Assembly (NCBI GenBank): GCA_000733415.1
Contig: KL662192.1
Coordinates: 817,569-881,568 of the forward strand
Direction of reading: 5' to 3'
DNA from: [Leptolyngbya] sp. JSC-1
GTDB taxonomy: Bacteria; Cyanobacteriota; Cyanobacteriia; Elainellales; Elainellaceae
Length of the DNA stretch: 64,000 nucleotides
The translations under genes and the position numbers were made by a program. The notes under the pieces were generated by a model. It worked only from the letters and a program-made list of their open reading frames with translations, searched no databases and was not told where the DNA came from. Position 1 is the stretch's first letter; each line of letters begins with the position of its first letter. Shown one piece after another: positions 18,707 to 27,522 of this stretch.

Positions 18707-18819
18707 TTGCTGAATAGTGCTACAAATCCGCGAACAAGATGCTCGCACGGTTGCGTAATTGTCCTTGTCGTGTGAGCATCTCACTCACGTCTGGAGGGCA
18801 TCCTATTGCAATTCAGCAA
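18707..18819. repeat. 113-bp inverted-repeat element (MITE-like)
   Basis: The ends TTGCTGAAT (18707-18715) and ATTCAGCAA (18811-18819) are perfect inverted repeats. Inside lies a second inverted pair, AGATGCTCGCACG (18737) and CGTGTGAGCATCT (18769), matching at 12 of 13 positions. The nested structure and small size suggest a non-autonomous element. TTGCTGAAT ends are common in IS5-type elements, but no transposase is present. Confidence 0.5.
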
Positions 18820-18880
18820 CACCGAAACAGCACCCACTGCTCCCTATCTCCCCCATCTCCTCATCCCCTTATCCACCCTC

Positions 18881-19756
18881 TTAAGACGGACAGGGAGTAA
18901 AGGACTGATCATCTTCCCCAGTGTGTCGCTCTAGCCAGTGGTTCAAATCGGCTAACACCTGATAATTTCCATCAATGTATAAATCATGGTAGCAACCTGA
19001 ATATTCACGATGCTCTTTATCTAGAAATATAATCTGCTTAAAAAATTCTCGGCTCGCCTCGGCTAGGGTGACTTCATCTTCACGGCAATGCAGCAGCAGC
19101 AACGGCACCTTTAACTCGGAGATATGGCGATAAATCCAGTTGACGGTAGCGAAAAACTCGGTCGCTAATCGGGCACTGCCATATTCGTGACGCAGTGGGT
19201 CTTGGAGATAGGCGACGCAAATCTCAGGGTTCTTGAGACAGACATCGTTGCGCAGACCGATCTTGAGGCTAAATCGAGGCACAATCCGCGACAGCAGGTA
19301 GCCAAGCGCTAGCTTAAACGGCGAAACGCGAATTTTGTCCAACGCAGGTGCTGTTACGATCAAGCCTTCTAAAAATTCGGGTGAATGGAGGGCATAATCA
19401 AGCGCAATCGTACCGCCCAAACTGTGACCCCAGAGGAAACAGGGACGCTCTGGGTTTTGCTGATGAATCTGCTGCATAAACTGGTGCAGATCTTCGCGGA
19501 ATTCTGCCCACTGATTAATATGACCTCGCTGTCCAGGTGAACGTCCGTGACCTCGTAAATCGAAGCTGTACACTTCGTAGCCTTGGGGCACGAGATACTC
19601 GACAGCCGGTTCAAATAAGCTACTGTGTCCACCCAGGCCATGCACCATCACCACCGTTGCTTGAGTTTTTTCTGTTGTTTCCGGGTCGGGATGCCAGCTT
19701 TGATAGTACAGATCGAGGCCACCGCTGCCAATAAATTTTCCTTCAATCCGCTTCAT
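18881..19756 (-). CDS. Alpha/beta hydrolase, monoacylglycerol lipase/lysophospholipase type
   Basis: This is a 291-residue alpha/beta hydrolase with VVMVHGLGGHS (oxyanion region), FDLRGHGRSPG and the nucleophile elbow GHSLGG with Ser112. C-terminal LLLLHCREDEVT supplies the acid and CYHDLYID the His. The pattern is that of the PldB/monoglyceride-lipase family, which releases fatty acids from lysophospholipids or monoacylglycerols in the cytoplasm. It lies upstream of, and in the same direction as, the beta-oxidation operon but 900 bp away, so it has its own promoter. Supplying fatty acids to FadD is a reasonable inference. Confidence 0.88.
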   Translation of the reverse strand: MKRIEGKFIGSGGLDLYYQSWHPDPETTEKTQATVVMVHGLGGHSSLFEPAVEYLVPQGYEVYSFDLRGHGRSPGQRGHINQWAEFREDLHQFMQQIHQQNPERPCFLWGHSLGGTIALDYALHSPEFLEGLIVTAPALDKIRVSPFKLALGYLLSRIVPRFSLKIGLRNDVCLKNPEICVAYLQDPLRHEYGSARLATEFFATVNWIYRHISELKVPLLLLHCREDEVTLAEASREFFKQIIFLDKEHREYSGCYHDLYIDGNYQVLADLNHWLERHTGEDDQSFTPCPS

Positions 19757-20403
19757 TACAATTCTCCTGAGCTGTTTAATCGTTGTGTTTGGCTAGAACC
19801 CAGAAAGGAACGATCAGGCAATGGGTTCAGGCAATGGGTTAATCAGCCAATAGTGACTGCAAAAAAGATGCTAAGCACTATCAATCGATTGAAAACGAAT
19901 TTGTTTTGATCCCCAGACTTGGTTTCGTTCGCGCAGCATGTGCATAACACAATCCCCCCAAATCCCCCTTCACAAGGGGGACTTCAAACTACGGTTGGTA
20001 TATGCTAGGCACAGGCTTCGCCTACGGTTCCCCCCTTTTGTAAGGGGTTGGGGGGATCTCAACATGATCTGCGATCTACTGAATATGCTCAGCATTAGGC
20101 GCAGTCAGCGTCTTAGCCAATGGTGTTCTAACCAATTGATAAACGAGTGCTCTGCTGCTTTAGATTAAGGTGCTTTAAGTCAGCAGCACTCTAAATAGAC
20201 GACAAGTAAACGACAACTAACCTGGAGAAAAAACTGCAAGCGGTATGAACTTTCCACTCAAAACTTGTTGCTCAGAGTTGCTCAGAGCGTAGTGATCAGA
20301 GCCAGATAATCCAGAGTTGATGGTAGAACGTAGCGATCAGAAGCCATTGTGCATCTAACCACATTATAAATAGATGAATGTTGCCGATGCTACCTCGTTA
20401 GTA
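19757..20403. other. Intergenic region with a MITE
   Basis: No gene was seen. It contains a MITE at 19952-20057 and a 10-bp tandem duplication (GTTGCTCAGA, 20267-20286). Related short repeats with GTAG(T/C)GATCAGA lie at 20290-20340. Confidence 0.55.
19952..20057. mobile_element. 106-bp MITE with C-rich/G-rich inverted ends
   Basis: The element begins ATCCCCCCAA and ends TTGGGGGGAT. The inverted match extends imperfectly to about 28 bp on each side (CCCCCTTCACAAGGGGG on the left, CCCCCTTTTGTAAGGGG on the right). The centre reads GGTTGGTATATGCTAGGCAC then AGGCTTCGCCTACGGTT. A second copy with the same centre lies at the right edge of the window (63914-64000). Elements of this appearance are widespread in cyanobacterial genomes. 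Confidence 0.75.
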
Positions 20404-21711
20404 TTAATTTGAGATGACTTGCCCACGACACTCACCTAGCCCAATGCGGATATGGCCCTCGCGTTCGCAATAACCCCGTAGAATCACTTCATCACCCTCG
20501 GCTAAAAAGGACCGCGTTTCCCCAGTGGGTAAAACTAGCGGATTGCTGCCACGCTGCGTTAACTCCAGCAAACAGCCCTGCATACCTGCCTCTGGTCCCG
20601 AAACAGTTCCGCTGGCGAATAGGTCCCCAGTCCGCAGATTGCAGCCATTGCTGCTGTGGTGCGTTAGCATTTGAGCCAGGGTCCAGTAGAGCTGCTGTAG
20701 CGAACTGTAGCTGACCTGCAAAGGCGGCATATGAGCTTGACGCATTTGAGCCGAAGACAGCCAGACTTCTAGCCTCAGGTGAATCGCGCCACACTGTTGG
20801 TCCATTGCCGAGGTCAGATAGGGCAAACTGGGCGGATCGTCAGCTGGCCGCGCGAAGGCTTCACCACGAAACGGCGCTAGAGCTTCCAGCGTCACCACCC
20901 AGGGGGAAATGCTGGTGGCAAAACTTTTAGACAGAAACGGCCCAAGCGGCTGATATTCCCACGCCTGGATATCGCGAGCGGACCAGTCATTGACTAAACA
21001 AATCCCAAACAGATGGTCTTCTGCCCGGTCGATGGTGATCGGCTGGCCGAGTTCATTCCCAGTGCCGACAAAACAGCCCACCTCTAGCTCATAATCCAGC
21101 ATTTGCGACGGAGCAAAAACGGGCGCACTGGCGTTAGCTGGCTTTTGTTGCCCAGAGGGCCGCTTGATTGCCGTACCGCTGATCACAATCGATGAGGCGC
21201 GTCCGTGATAAGCAATTGGCACATATTTGTAGTTGGGCAGTAAAGGCTGATCGGGGCGAAACAGCTTGCCGACATTGGTGGCGTGAAAAATCGAAGCATA
21301 GAAGTCGGTATAGTCGCCAATGGTGGCCGGCAACAGCAACTGAGCCTCGGCCATCGGCACCAAAATTTGATCACCCGGCGGATGGGTGGCTCCGACTTGC
21401 AACAACTGGCTGAGATGGTGGCGTAACGGCAAGGAAGCGGCTCCTCCCAGCGCCATCAGGGGATTGAGGCTTGCAGCAGTACAGGCGGCTTGCAGCGGCT
21501 CTGGCAGCTCTTGGAAGACTCCGGCCGCAGTACAGGCAGCTAAGTCGAGAATCTGGTCGCCAATCGCCACCCCAATCCGTGGCCCGTTCATGCCAGTTTG
21601 AAACACCCCGAACGGCAGATTTTGAATCGGAAAATCCGTGTCGGCTTGGTTGGCGGATTCGAGCCAACTGCGTAGATCGGGATTGTGGGTAGCGTCGGTG
21701 GAGCAGATCAT
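20404..21711 (-). CDS. fahA: Fumarylacetoacetase
   Basis: This is a 435-residue protein of FAH length. It has the N-terminal SH3-like domain (LPFGVFQTGMNGPRIGVAIGD), YTDFYASIFHATNVGKLFR, the metal-site block LDYELEVGCFVG and LVNDWSARDIQAWEYQPLGPF. It hydrolyses 4-fumarylacetoacetate to fumarate and acetoacetate, the last step of tyrosine degradation. The earlier steps (hppD, hmgA) are encoded divergently 3.5-6 kb to the right. It is transcribed after the unknown 301-aa gene, 72 bp apart, probably as one unit. A short GGCTCC repeat lies in the gap. Confidence 0.93.
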   Translation of the reverse strand: MICSTDATHNPDLRSWLESANQADTDFPIQNLPFGVFQTGMNGPRIGVAIGDQILDLAACTAAGVFQELPEPLQAACTAASLNPLMALGGAASLPLRHHLSQLLQVGATHPPGDQILVPMAEAQLLLPATIGDYTDFYASIFHATNVGKLFRPDQPLLPNYKYVPIAYHGRASSIVISGTAIKRPSGQQKPANASAPVFAPSQMLDYELEVGCFVGTGNELGQPITIDRAEDHLFGICLVNDWSARDIQAWEYQPLGPFLSKSFATSISPWVVTLEALAPFRGEAFARPADDPPSLPYLTSAMDQQCGAIHLRLEVWLSSAQMRQAHMPPLQVSYSSLQQLYWTLAQMLTHHSSNGCNLRTGDLFASGTVSGPEAGMQGCLLELTQRGSNPLVLPTGETRSFLAEGDEVILRGYCEREGHIRIGLGECRGQVISN

Positions 21712-21783
21712 GTTGGGGAGGTGGGGGGATGGGGAATGGTTGGAATTGGTTGCTGACTTCTGGCTCCTGGCTCCTGAAAAAAT

Positions 21784-22689
21784 CTAAAGAAGTTTTAGCT
21801 GCTCCAGATCGGTGATGGGGTCTTGGTAGGAGCAGGAGCCGAATGAGCGAAAGAATAGCTGACGAGTCTGGGCAATGGCATCTGTAGAAAGGAACTGATT
21901 GCGCCAGCTAATGGCTGTGTTGCTGAATTGAAACTGGGCGAGCGAGGTTTCTTCCAGGAGGGCAACCGCCTGTTCTAGCGGCAGGGATTGCTGATAGAGA
22001 GAGTGCTGATAGGCCAATGCCGCTAGGATCGCTAGATTGAGAAAGCCGTGCATGGTTGCGGTTGGGCTGTTGGCTGCGTAGGTCAATGCATAGCGGCCCC
22101 GAAGCGGATGATGCAGGCCAGCCGTTGCTTTGAAGGGAATAGCAGCTTCTGCTAAGGCCAAAATTCGCTGAGCTAGCTGGGATGAGTCAGGAAATTGGTC
22201 TGAATTGACGCCCCCGGTGCGCAGTTTAGCGGCTCTGCCGGTCTGGTGCAAGGACTGGAGATATGGCTCTAGCTCAGCGTCAAAGGGGATTTCAAAAAAG
22301 ACCTCGATTTCGGGTGGTAACTGGCGGCAGAGAGAGGCAACGGTGCTTGGGGGTAGGGGGGCAACTTCTAAGGTCCGAATTTGCAGCCGGTCACCTTTTT
22401 CAGCGGCGATGAGCGACTGGATTTGCTCCAGTTCAGTAGTCCAGTTTTGGGAAAGAATCACACTCAGCGGCCAGGGCTGGATAGAAAAATGACTGAATTG
22501 AGGCAGCAGCTTGATCCAATTGGAGAGATGAGTGGCAGGCAAAACAAAGCAATTGAGTATCCACGACTGGGGAGACGACTGCGCCTGGGCATAGATAGCC
22601 ATTGCTTCCGACAAATTGAGCTGCGCGGGTGGAAACAGGCCAGCATAGTCCACGATGGAGGTAAGCAGGAGATGGAGGGGAGAGAGCAT
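21784..22689 (-). CDS. Unknown conserved protein upstream of fumarylacetoacetase
   Basis: I cannot assign this 301-residue protein to a characterised family. It starts LLLTSIVDYAGLFPPAQL, and its best-marked block is AAKLRTGGVN followed by IPFKATAGLHHPLR. This pattern occurs in a family of uncharacterised bacterial proteins. It has no signal peptide or membrane segment. It is followed at 72 bp by fahA, so a role in tyrosine or homogentisate catabolism is likely by association. The window shows no maleylacetoacetate isomerase, the one missing step. Whether this protein supplies it is speculation. Confidence 0.7.
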   Translation of the reverse strand: MLSPLHLLLTSIVDYAGLFPPAQLNLSEAMAIYAQAQSSPQSWILNCFVLPATHLSNWIKLLPQFSHFSIQPWPLSVILSQNWTTELEQIQSLIAAEKGDRLQIRTLEVAPLPPSTVASLCRQLPPEIEVFFEIPFDAELEPYLQSLHQTGRAAKLRTGGVNSDQFPDSSQLAQRILALAEAAIPFKATAGLHHPLRGRYALTYAANSPTATMHGFLNLAILAALAYQHSLYQQSLPLEQAVALLEETSLAQFQFSNTAISWRNQFLSTDAIAQTRQLFFRSFGSCSYQDPITDLEQLKLL

Positions 22690-22710
22690 AGGAGTCAGAA
22701 GTTTGAAAAT

Positions 22711-22764
22711 ATTTCAAACCCTTAAATTTCAAACCCTTAAATTTCAAACCCTCAAATTTCAAAC
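22711..22764. repeat. 15-bp tandem repeat upstream of the unknown/fahA pair
   Basis: ATTTCAAACCCTTAA is repeated 3.6 times (22711-22725, 22726-22740, 22741-22755 with one change, then a partial copy). It lies 22-75 bp upstream of the start at 22689, within the expected promoter or leader. Confidence 0.85.
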
Positions 22765-23044
22765 TTTGATTCAGCGAAGCGACTGGAGGAAAACGTTTTC
22801 CCCAATTCTAACTCATCTCAGTCGTCTATTGGAACACTGTGACTGTCATTTTTGTTCTATTATTTCGTCCTATTAGCTGCAGAAAACTGTAACACATTTA
22901 GCTCAATTCCATTCTGCATTGTACAAGGATCAGCTATCTGTCTCCCTTTTCTATCTTTTAATATCAGGTTCAACAACAAGTTGAACAATAACGGCTTAAT
23001 GTTTTTAATGTACCTAACTAAATAACTAAATAGCCAAATATGGG
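22765..23044. other. Intergenic region with a small inverted repeat
   Basis: No gene was seen. A perfect 7-bp inverted repeat GTTCAAC/GTTGAAC with a 5-nt spacer lies at 22968-22986, 59 bp past the end of the P450 gene. It could be a weak terminator or an operator for the downstream unit. Confidence 0.4.
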
Positions 23045-24418
23045 TTAGTTTACACCTATCTGGTGATCAGGATTGGGTAGACGGATAGATGGCGTTATCA
23101 CCATTGGTAAACCATTCTGCGGGCGAGTATTGAAGCGGTAAATGGGTTGAAACTGATAGCCCGGCACAGTTGAAAAGCGGTATTCTCGCAGTAAGACAGC
23201 CAAATTTACTTTCATCTGCATCATTGCTAGCAAGTTGCCGATGCATACTCGCGGACCGGCGGAGAACGGTAAATAGGCAAACTTGGGGATAGCCTCCGGG
23301 TTCCGAAATCGCTCTGGATCGAACTTGAGAGGGTCTGGAAAGTAATCTGCTCGGCGCTGTAGGGTCCAGGGGGAGATCAGGACCAGGCTGCCTTTTGGAA
23401 GCGTGTAGCCAGCAGGAACTTGAATCTCCTCGACCACCTGCCGCCCCAATACCGTCGTCACTGGCAGCAGTCGCATTGACTCCTTCAACACCATCTCCAG
23501 ATAGGTAAGTTGCGGCAAATCGGCGGCGGTAATGGCTCGCTGACCTAGCAGATTGTCCAATTCCTCGCGGAGCTGCGCTTCAACCTGCGGGTGCTGTGAG
23601 AGCAGATAGAAGGTGAATGCTAGCGTGTGGGAAACCACCTCATAGCCAGCCGCAAAGAGATTGGAAACCTCATTGCAAATTTGCTGATCGCTCAATCGAC
23701 CAGAGGAGTCTGTCTTTTGTGCCTGAATTAGCAGCGACAGCACATCGCCGTTATCTTGCCCTGACTGTTGCCGTGCTGCAACCAGCATTTTGAAATAGTT
23801 ATTAATGAGGCGAAAGTGGCGTTTAATTTCGAGATGCTTTGGGGTCGGAATCCAGAGGGGCAGGGGAAAACGACTGATCAGCTCCGAGAATAAATCTAAA
23901 AAGCGCAGCAGCGATGTGGCAGTAGCACTCTGGCGTAAGTCTTGTCCAAACAGCGCTTGGGTTGTAATTCCCAGCGTCAGATCCATCATGGCGGTCGGAA
24001 TATCGATTACTTGTCCTACTTGCCACGACGCTATCAGGGAGCGGGTTGTATCGACCATCATATCAACCTGAGCATTCAGCCGCTTGGCCTGGAATGCTGG
24101 CTGGAGCGTGGAGCGCAATACCTGCCATAACTCGCCATCGCTGGTGAACAGGTTTTCACCAAACACCCCCTTGGCAACTTGTTTGACATTCCACGGCTTC
24201 TGAACCTTACGAGCCTGCTTGAGCAAAATCTCCTGCACTGCCTCAGCGTCATTGATGAAATAAGCGCTTAAACCAAAAGCCAACGGAATGCGCAGGTAGT
24301 CTCCCTGCTGGGCGAGGTGTTCTAAATAGGCAATAGTGTCCCGGCGCATGGCCTCAGTATGGCTGGAGCGGGGTTGGTTAGCGGGCAGAGTCGCTATTGG
24401 AATAGTCAGAGAAGGCAT
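23045..24418 (-). CDS. Cytochrome P450
   Basis: This is a 457-residue soluble P450. The haem-binding signature FSAGPRVCIGN places the thiolate ligand at Cys392. The I-helix has AAGYEVVSHTLAF, in which the usual A/G-G-x-D/E-T-T is altered to AGYEVVSH. The K-helix is LKESMRLLP with the ExxR pair, and PERF is present. It looks like the bacterial CYP110/CYP102-like monooxygenase group common in cyanobacteria and probably hydroxylates a fatty acid, alkane or terpene. It is transcribed away from hppD, with 750 bp of repeat-rich DNA between them. Confidence 0.9.
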   Translation of the reverse strand: MPSLTIPIATLPANQPRSSHTEAMRRDTIAYLEHLAQQGDYLRIPLAFGLSAYFINDAEAVQEILLKQARKVQKPWNVKQVAKGVFGENLFTSDGELWQVLRSTLQPAFQAKRLNAQVDMMVDTTRSLIASWQVGQVIDIPTAMMDLTLGITTQALFGQDLRQSATATSLLRFLDLFSELISRFPLPLWIPTPKHLEIKRHFRLINNYFKMLVAARQQSGQDNGDVLSLLIQAQKTDSSGRLSDQQICNEVSNLFAAGYEVVSHTLAFTFYLLSQHPQVEAQLREELDNLLGQRAITAADLPQLTYLEMVLKESMRLLPVTTVLGRQVVEEIQVPAGYTLPKGSLVLISPWTLQRRADYFPDPLKFDPERFRNPEAIPKFAYLPFSAGPRVCIGNLLAMMQMKVNLAVLLREYRFSTVPGYQFQPIYRFNTRPQNGLPMVITPSIRLPNPDHQIGVN

Positions 24419-25175
24419 TGATTACTCAAGTCCCATTGTTGGGTTTAAGGTTTTTAATCTGGGCAGGTCAAGATTAGCATATGCGATCAATCAAGCTACT
24501 GCAAACGGCATCTGCTTCTTGGTGTCCTAATTCTCGCTCCCCTGACTTTTGTTAGCAAATAGAACAAAAGACCAATCGAGTGGGATCATGCCATTGCTTG
24601 GGATATTCCTGCTGTCAATCATGCTTGGCGCTATGGCATTTATTTCTCTAGACGCATGAAGTAAGGCCAGATATTCCGTAAATTAAAAGCAGATGAAACA
24701 GCATCAAACGAACTGGTGAATTAATTTTATGAATTAATTTTACTGGGCGAGTTGAGAAAGTTGAATCTATAATCTAATTATGGCTTCTCAAATTAGTCAA
24801 TTTCTCATTGCTACTGATTCGAGAAGCCTTAGGAACTCTGCTTAAGCGAGCAACTTAGCAACTCTACACTATTGTCCTGTAAAAATTTCTTGTGTTATTT
24901 AGCTGCCGCTTCAGCTATTGGTTGTGCTTTCTGTTCCGATTGGTTTTGGTAATTTCTGCTGACAATTATTCACGCGATCAATTCAGATGTAATATATAAT
25001 TACTTACGTGTAATTACTTGCGCCGTTAGTAGACACCGTTAGTAGACACCATTAGTACGCACCCTGGTTGATAAACAATTAGTTGATAAACATTTTCTAA
25101 GCGTGACTTATTAAAAGTTTGCATTCGTTCGAAGAGTGTTCACGGCTTTTATTTCCTCTACTCAGGAGGAATCTA
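24419..25175. other. Divergent promoter region between P450 and hppD
   Basis: No gene was seen. The last 180 bp before hppD hold three separate groups of direct repeats (described separately). The remainder is AT-rich with no recognisable element. Promoters for both divergent units must lie here. Confidence 0.6.
24997..25092 (+). promoter_or_regulatory. Stacked direct repeats upstream of hppD
   Basis: Three repeat families follow one another. TAATTACTT(A/G)CG occurs twice with 14-bp spacing (24997, 25011). CGTTAGTAGACAC occurs three times at 13-bp spacing (25024-25062, third copy diverged). GTTGATAAACA occurs twice at 15-bp spacing (25067, 25082). They end 84 bp before the hppD ATG. A multi-site regulatory region is possible; local slippage is the alternative. 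Confidence 0.45.
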
Positions 25176-26273
25176 ATGACTGATTTCTTTCCGATTCTTG
25201 GTTATGATCATCTAGAATTCTATGTCGGCAATGCTAGACAAGCAGCCGGTTTCTACGAGGCTTTTTTTGGATTTAAAACGACGGCCCATCGAGGGTTAGA
25301 GACGGGCAGCCGTAAGGTTGCTTCTTATCTAGTTGAACAGGGCTATATTCGGTTTGTTTTGAGTACAGCACTGACGCTTGATCATCCAATTGCTCAGCAG
25401 GTGCTGAAACATGGCGATCACGTTGCGGTGATTGCGCTGGAGGTGCCCGATGCGATAGCTGCTTACAAAACCGTAACGGCTAGGGGAGCGATGGGGGCAG
25501 TACCTCCGACGCTGGTGGAAGATGAGCATGGCCTATTCCGCTACAGTGCCATTCATGCCTATGGAGATGTCCTGATCAAATTTGTCGATCGGCGGGACTA
25601 CCGAGGCAATTTCGCGCCGGAATTTCAAGCATTTCAATCGCGCTCTACCTCACCCCATGCGGATGCAGGGCTGCAAGCGATTGATCACATCGTTGCCAAT
25701 GTTGAGCAGGGGGCAATGGACCGCTGGGTGCAGTTTTTTGCCGACACAATGGGGTTTCAGCTTCTGGTCCAATTTGATGCCGATGCTATATCAACCAACT
25801 ATTCGGCCTTGTCGTCTAAAGTTGTGCAAGACCGTTCCGGTAAAATCAAACTGCCGATTAACGAACCCGCTCCCGCCAAAGGGAAATCCCAAATTCAAGA
25901 ATATCTGGAATACCATCAGGGGCCGGGAATTCAACATATCGCTTGCTCCACCGCTAATATCATCGCAACCGTCACCCAACTGCGGCGAGCCGGAGTCGAG
26001 TTTTTGCATGTACCGTCTACCTACTATCAAAATCTGGCGGCGCGAGTCGGTCAGATTGACGAATCGATTGAACGGCTAGCAGACCTGGGAATTTTAGTTG
26101 ATCGCGATCAGGAGGGGTATTTACTGCAAATCTTTACGCAGCCGTTGGAAGATCGTCCGACCCTCTTTTTTGAAATCATTCAACGCCACGGAGCTGAAAG
26201 TTTTGGTGAAGGTAATTTCAAATCATTGTTTGAGGCGATTGAACGGGAACAAGCGCTAAGAGGCAACCTTTAA
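25176..26273 (+). CDS. hppD: 4-hydroxyphenylpyruvate dioxygenase
   Basis: This is a 365-residue protein of the two-domain vicinal-oxygen-chelate fold. The N-domain is GYDHLEFYVGNARQAAGFYE. The C-domain carries the 2-His-1-Glu iron site: LQAIDHIVANVE, GIQHIACST and TLFFEIIQRHG. It converts 4-hydroxyphenylpyruvate to homogentisate. The ATG at 25176 is chosen because AGGAGG lies 5 nt upstream; the frame extends a further 19 codons but those look unlike the family. It is followed by hmgA after 41 bp. In cyanobacteria homogentisate also feeds tocopherol synthesis, but here the next genes point to degradation. Confidence 0.95.
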   Translation: MTDFFPILGYDHLEFYVGNARQAAGFYEAFFGFKTTAHRGLETGSRKVASYLVEQGYIRFVLSTALTLDHPIAQQVLKHGDHVAVIALEVPDAIAAYKTVTARGAMGAVPPTLVEDEHGLFRYSAIHAYGDVLIKFVDRRDYRGNFAPEFQAFQSRSTSPHADAGLQAIDHIVANVEQGAMDRWVQFFADTMGFQLLVQFDADAISTNYSALSSKVVQDRSGKIKLPINEPAPAKGKSQIQEYLEYHQGPGIQHIACSTANIIATVTQLRRAGVEFLHVPSTYYQNLAARVGQIDESIERLADLGILVDRDQEGYLLQIFTQPLEDRPTLFFEIIQRHGAESFGEGNFKSLFEAIEREQALRGNL

Positions 26274-26314
26274 TAGAGTTTTAAGTTTTAAGCTTTAAGT
26301 TTTGAGTTGCGGCG

Positions 26315-27472
26315 ATGACGTACTACTACCGTCTGGGCACGGTCCCCCCTAAACGACATACCCAATTCCGGCAGCCGGATGGTTCGCTGTACCATGAGGA
26401 GCTGATGGGATTGCGCGGGTTTACGGGCGTTCAGTCGCTGCTCTATCATCTGCATCCGCCCACTCAGGTTGAGAAAATTCGGCTGGAGCAGACGGTGATG
26501 CTAGAGTTCGAGGAAATGGAACCGTTACGGCATCGGCATCTGCGCACGGGTAAAGCCTTGAGTCAGGGAGATGCGATTAGCGCTCGGATTCCGTTAATGG
26601 CGAATGCAGATGTCTGCATTTCGGTGGCCCATCCGACGGAACCGATGTCCTATTGGTATCGATTTGCCCACGGGGATGAGGTGATATTTGTTCATCAAGG
26701 CAGCGGCTTTTTAGAGACTCAGTATGGCATCTTGCCCTATCGAGCTGGAGATTATCTGGTGATACCGACGGGAGTGATGTGGCGCATAGTGCCGGATATG
26801 GATGTAGCTCAGCGTTTGCTAATTATCGAAGCGCAAGGCCATATCGAACCGCCCGCTCGCTATCTCAACCGTTACGGGCAATTGCTGGAACATGCACCCT
26901 ACAGCGAACGAGACCTGCGCCCACCCGCCCATCTCCTGACCTACGATGAATCCGGTGAATTTGAGGTGCGGGTAAAAGCTCGCAACCGGATTACCACCTA
27001 TCTCTATCTGCACCATCCTTTGGATGTGGTCGGCTGGGATGGTTATCTGTATCCCTACGCCTTCAACATTGCTGATTTTGAACCGATCACTGGACGGATT
27101 CACCAACCGCCGCCAGTACATCAGACCTTTGAAGCACCTGGATTCGTGATTTGTTCGTTTGTGCCGCGTCTATTTGACTATCACCCCTTAGCGATTCCGG
27201 CTCCCTACAATCACTCCAACGTCGATTCCGATGAGGTGCTCTACTATGTCGAAGGGAATTTTATGTCGCGCAAAGGCATTGAGCCAGCGTCGATTACGGT
27301 TCACCCCAACGGCATTCCCCACGGTCCCCATCCGGGCATGTACGAAGGCTCGATTGGTAAAGAACGCACCGATGAACTAGCCGTGATGATTGACACGTTT
27401 CGCCCGTTGCAATTGACGCGGCAGGTGGTTGATATAGAAGATATGCAGTACCCATTGAGCTGGAGGAGCTAG
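26315..27472 (+). CDS. hmgA: Homogentisate 1,2-dioxygenase
   Basis: This is a 385-residue cupin-fold dioxygenase of the short bacterial type. Recognisable blocks are YYYRLGTVPPKRHTQF, VFVHQGSGFLETQYG-like IFVHQGSGFLETQYGILPYR, and the C-terminal DSDEVLYYVEGNF with NGIPHGPHPG, which supply the iron-binding Glu and His. It opens the homogentisate ring to maleylacetoacetate. It lies 41 bp after hppD and 50 bp before the next gene, so all three are likely co-transcribed. The gap before it contains a short AAGTTTTAAGCTTTAAGTTTTGAG repeat-like run. Confidence 0.94.
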   Translation: MTYYYRLGTVPPKRHTQFRQPDGSLYHEELMGLRGFTGVQSLLYHLHPPTQVEKIRLEQTVMLEFEEMEPLRHRHLRTGKALSQGDAISARIPLMANADVCISVAHPTEPMSYWYRFAHGDEVIFVHQGSGFLETQYGILPYRAGDYLVIPTGVMWRIVPDMDVAQRLLIIEAQGHIEPPARYLNRYGQLLEHAPYSERDLRPPAHLLTYDESGEFEVRVKARNRITTYLYLHHPLDVVGWDGYLYPYAFNIADFEPITGRIHQPPPVHQTFEAPGFVICSFVPRLFDYHPLAIPAPYNHSNVDSDEVLYYVEGNFMSRKGIEPASITVHPNGIPHGPHPGMYEGSIGKERTDELAVMIDTFRPLQLTRQVVDIEDMQYPLSWRS

Positions 27473-27522
27473 GCAATTCCGGTCATTTGTTATTCGTTTC
27501 GCGGTTTAGGAGTAGTTCCCGT

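Larger units (their letters stand above)
17980..18880. other. Long intergenic region between fadD and a lipase gene
   Basis: No gene was seen in about 900 bp. The region holds an 11-bp repeat array (18071-18114), a simple repeat built on GGCACTGACACT near 18305-18350, an inverted-repeat element (18707-18819) and a pyrimidine tract (18839-18870). The fad operon promoter must lie here, close to 17980-18120. Confidence 0.6.
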
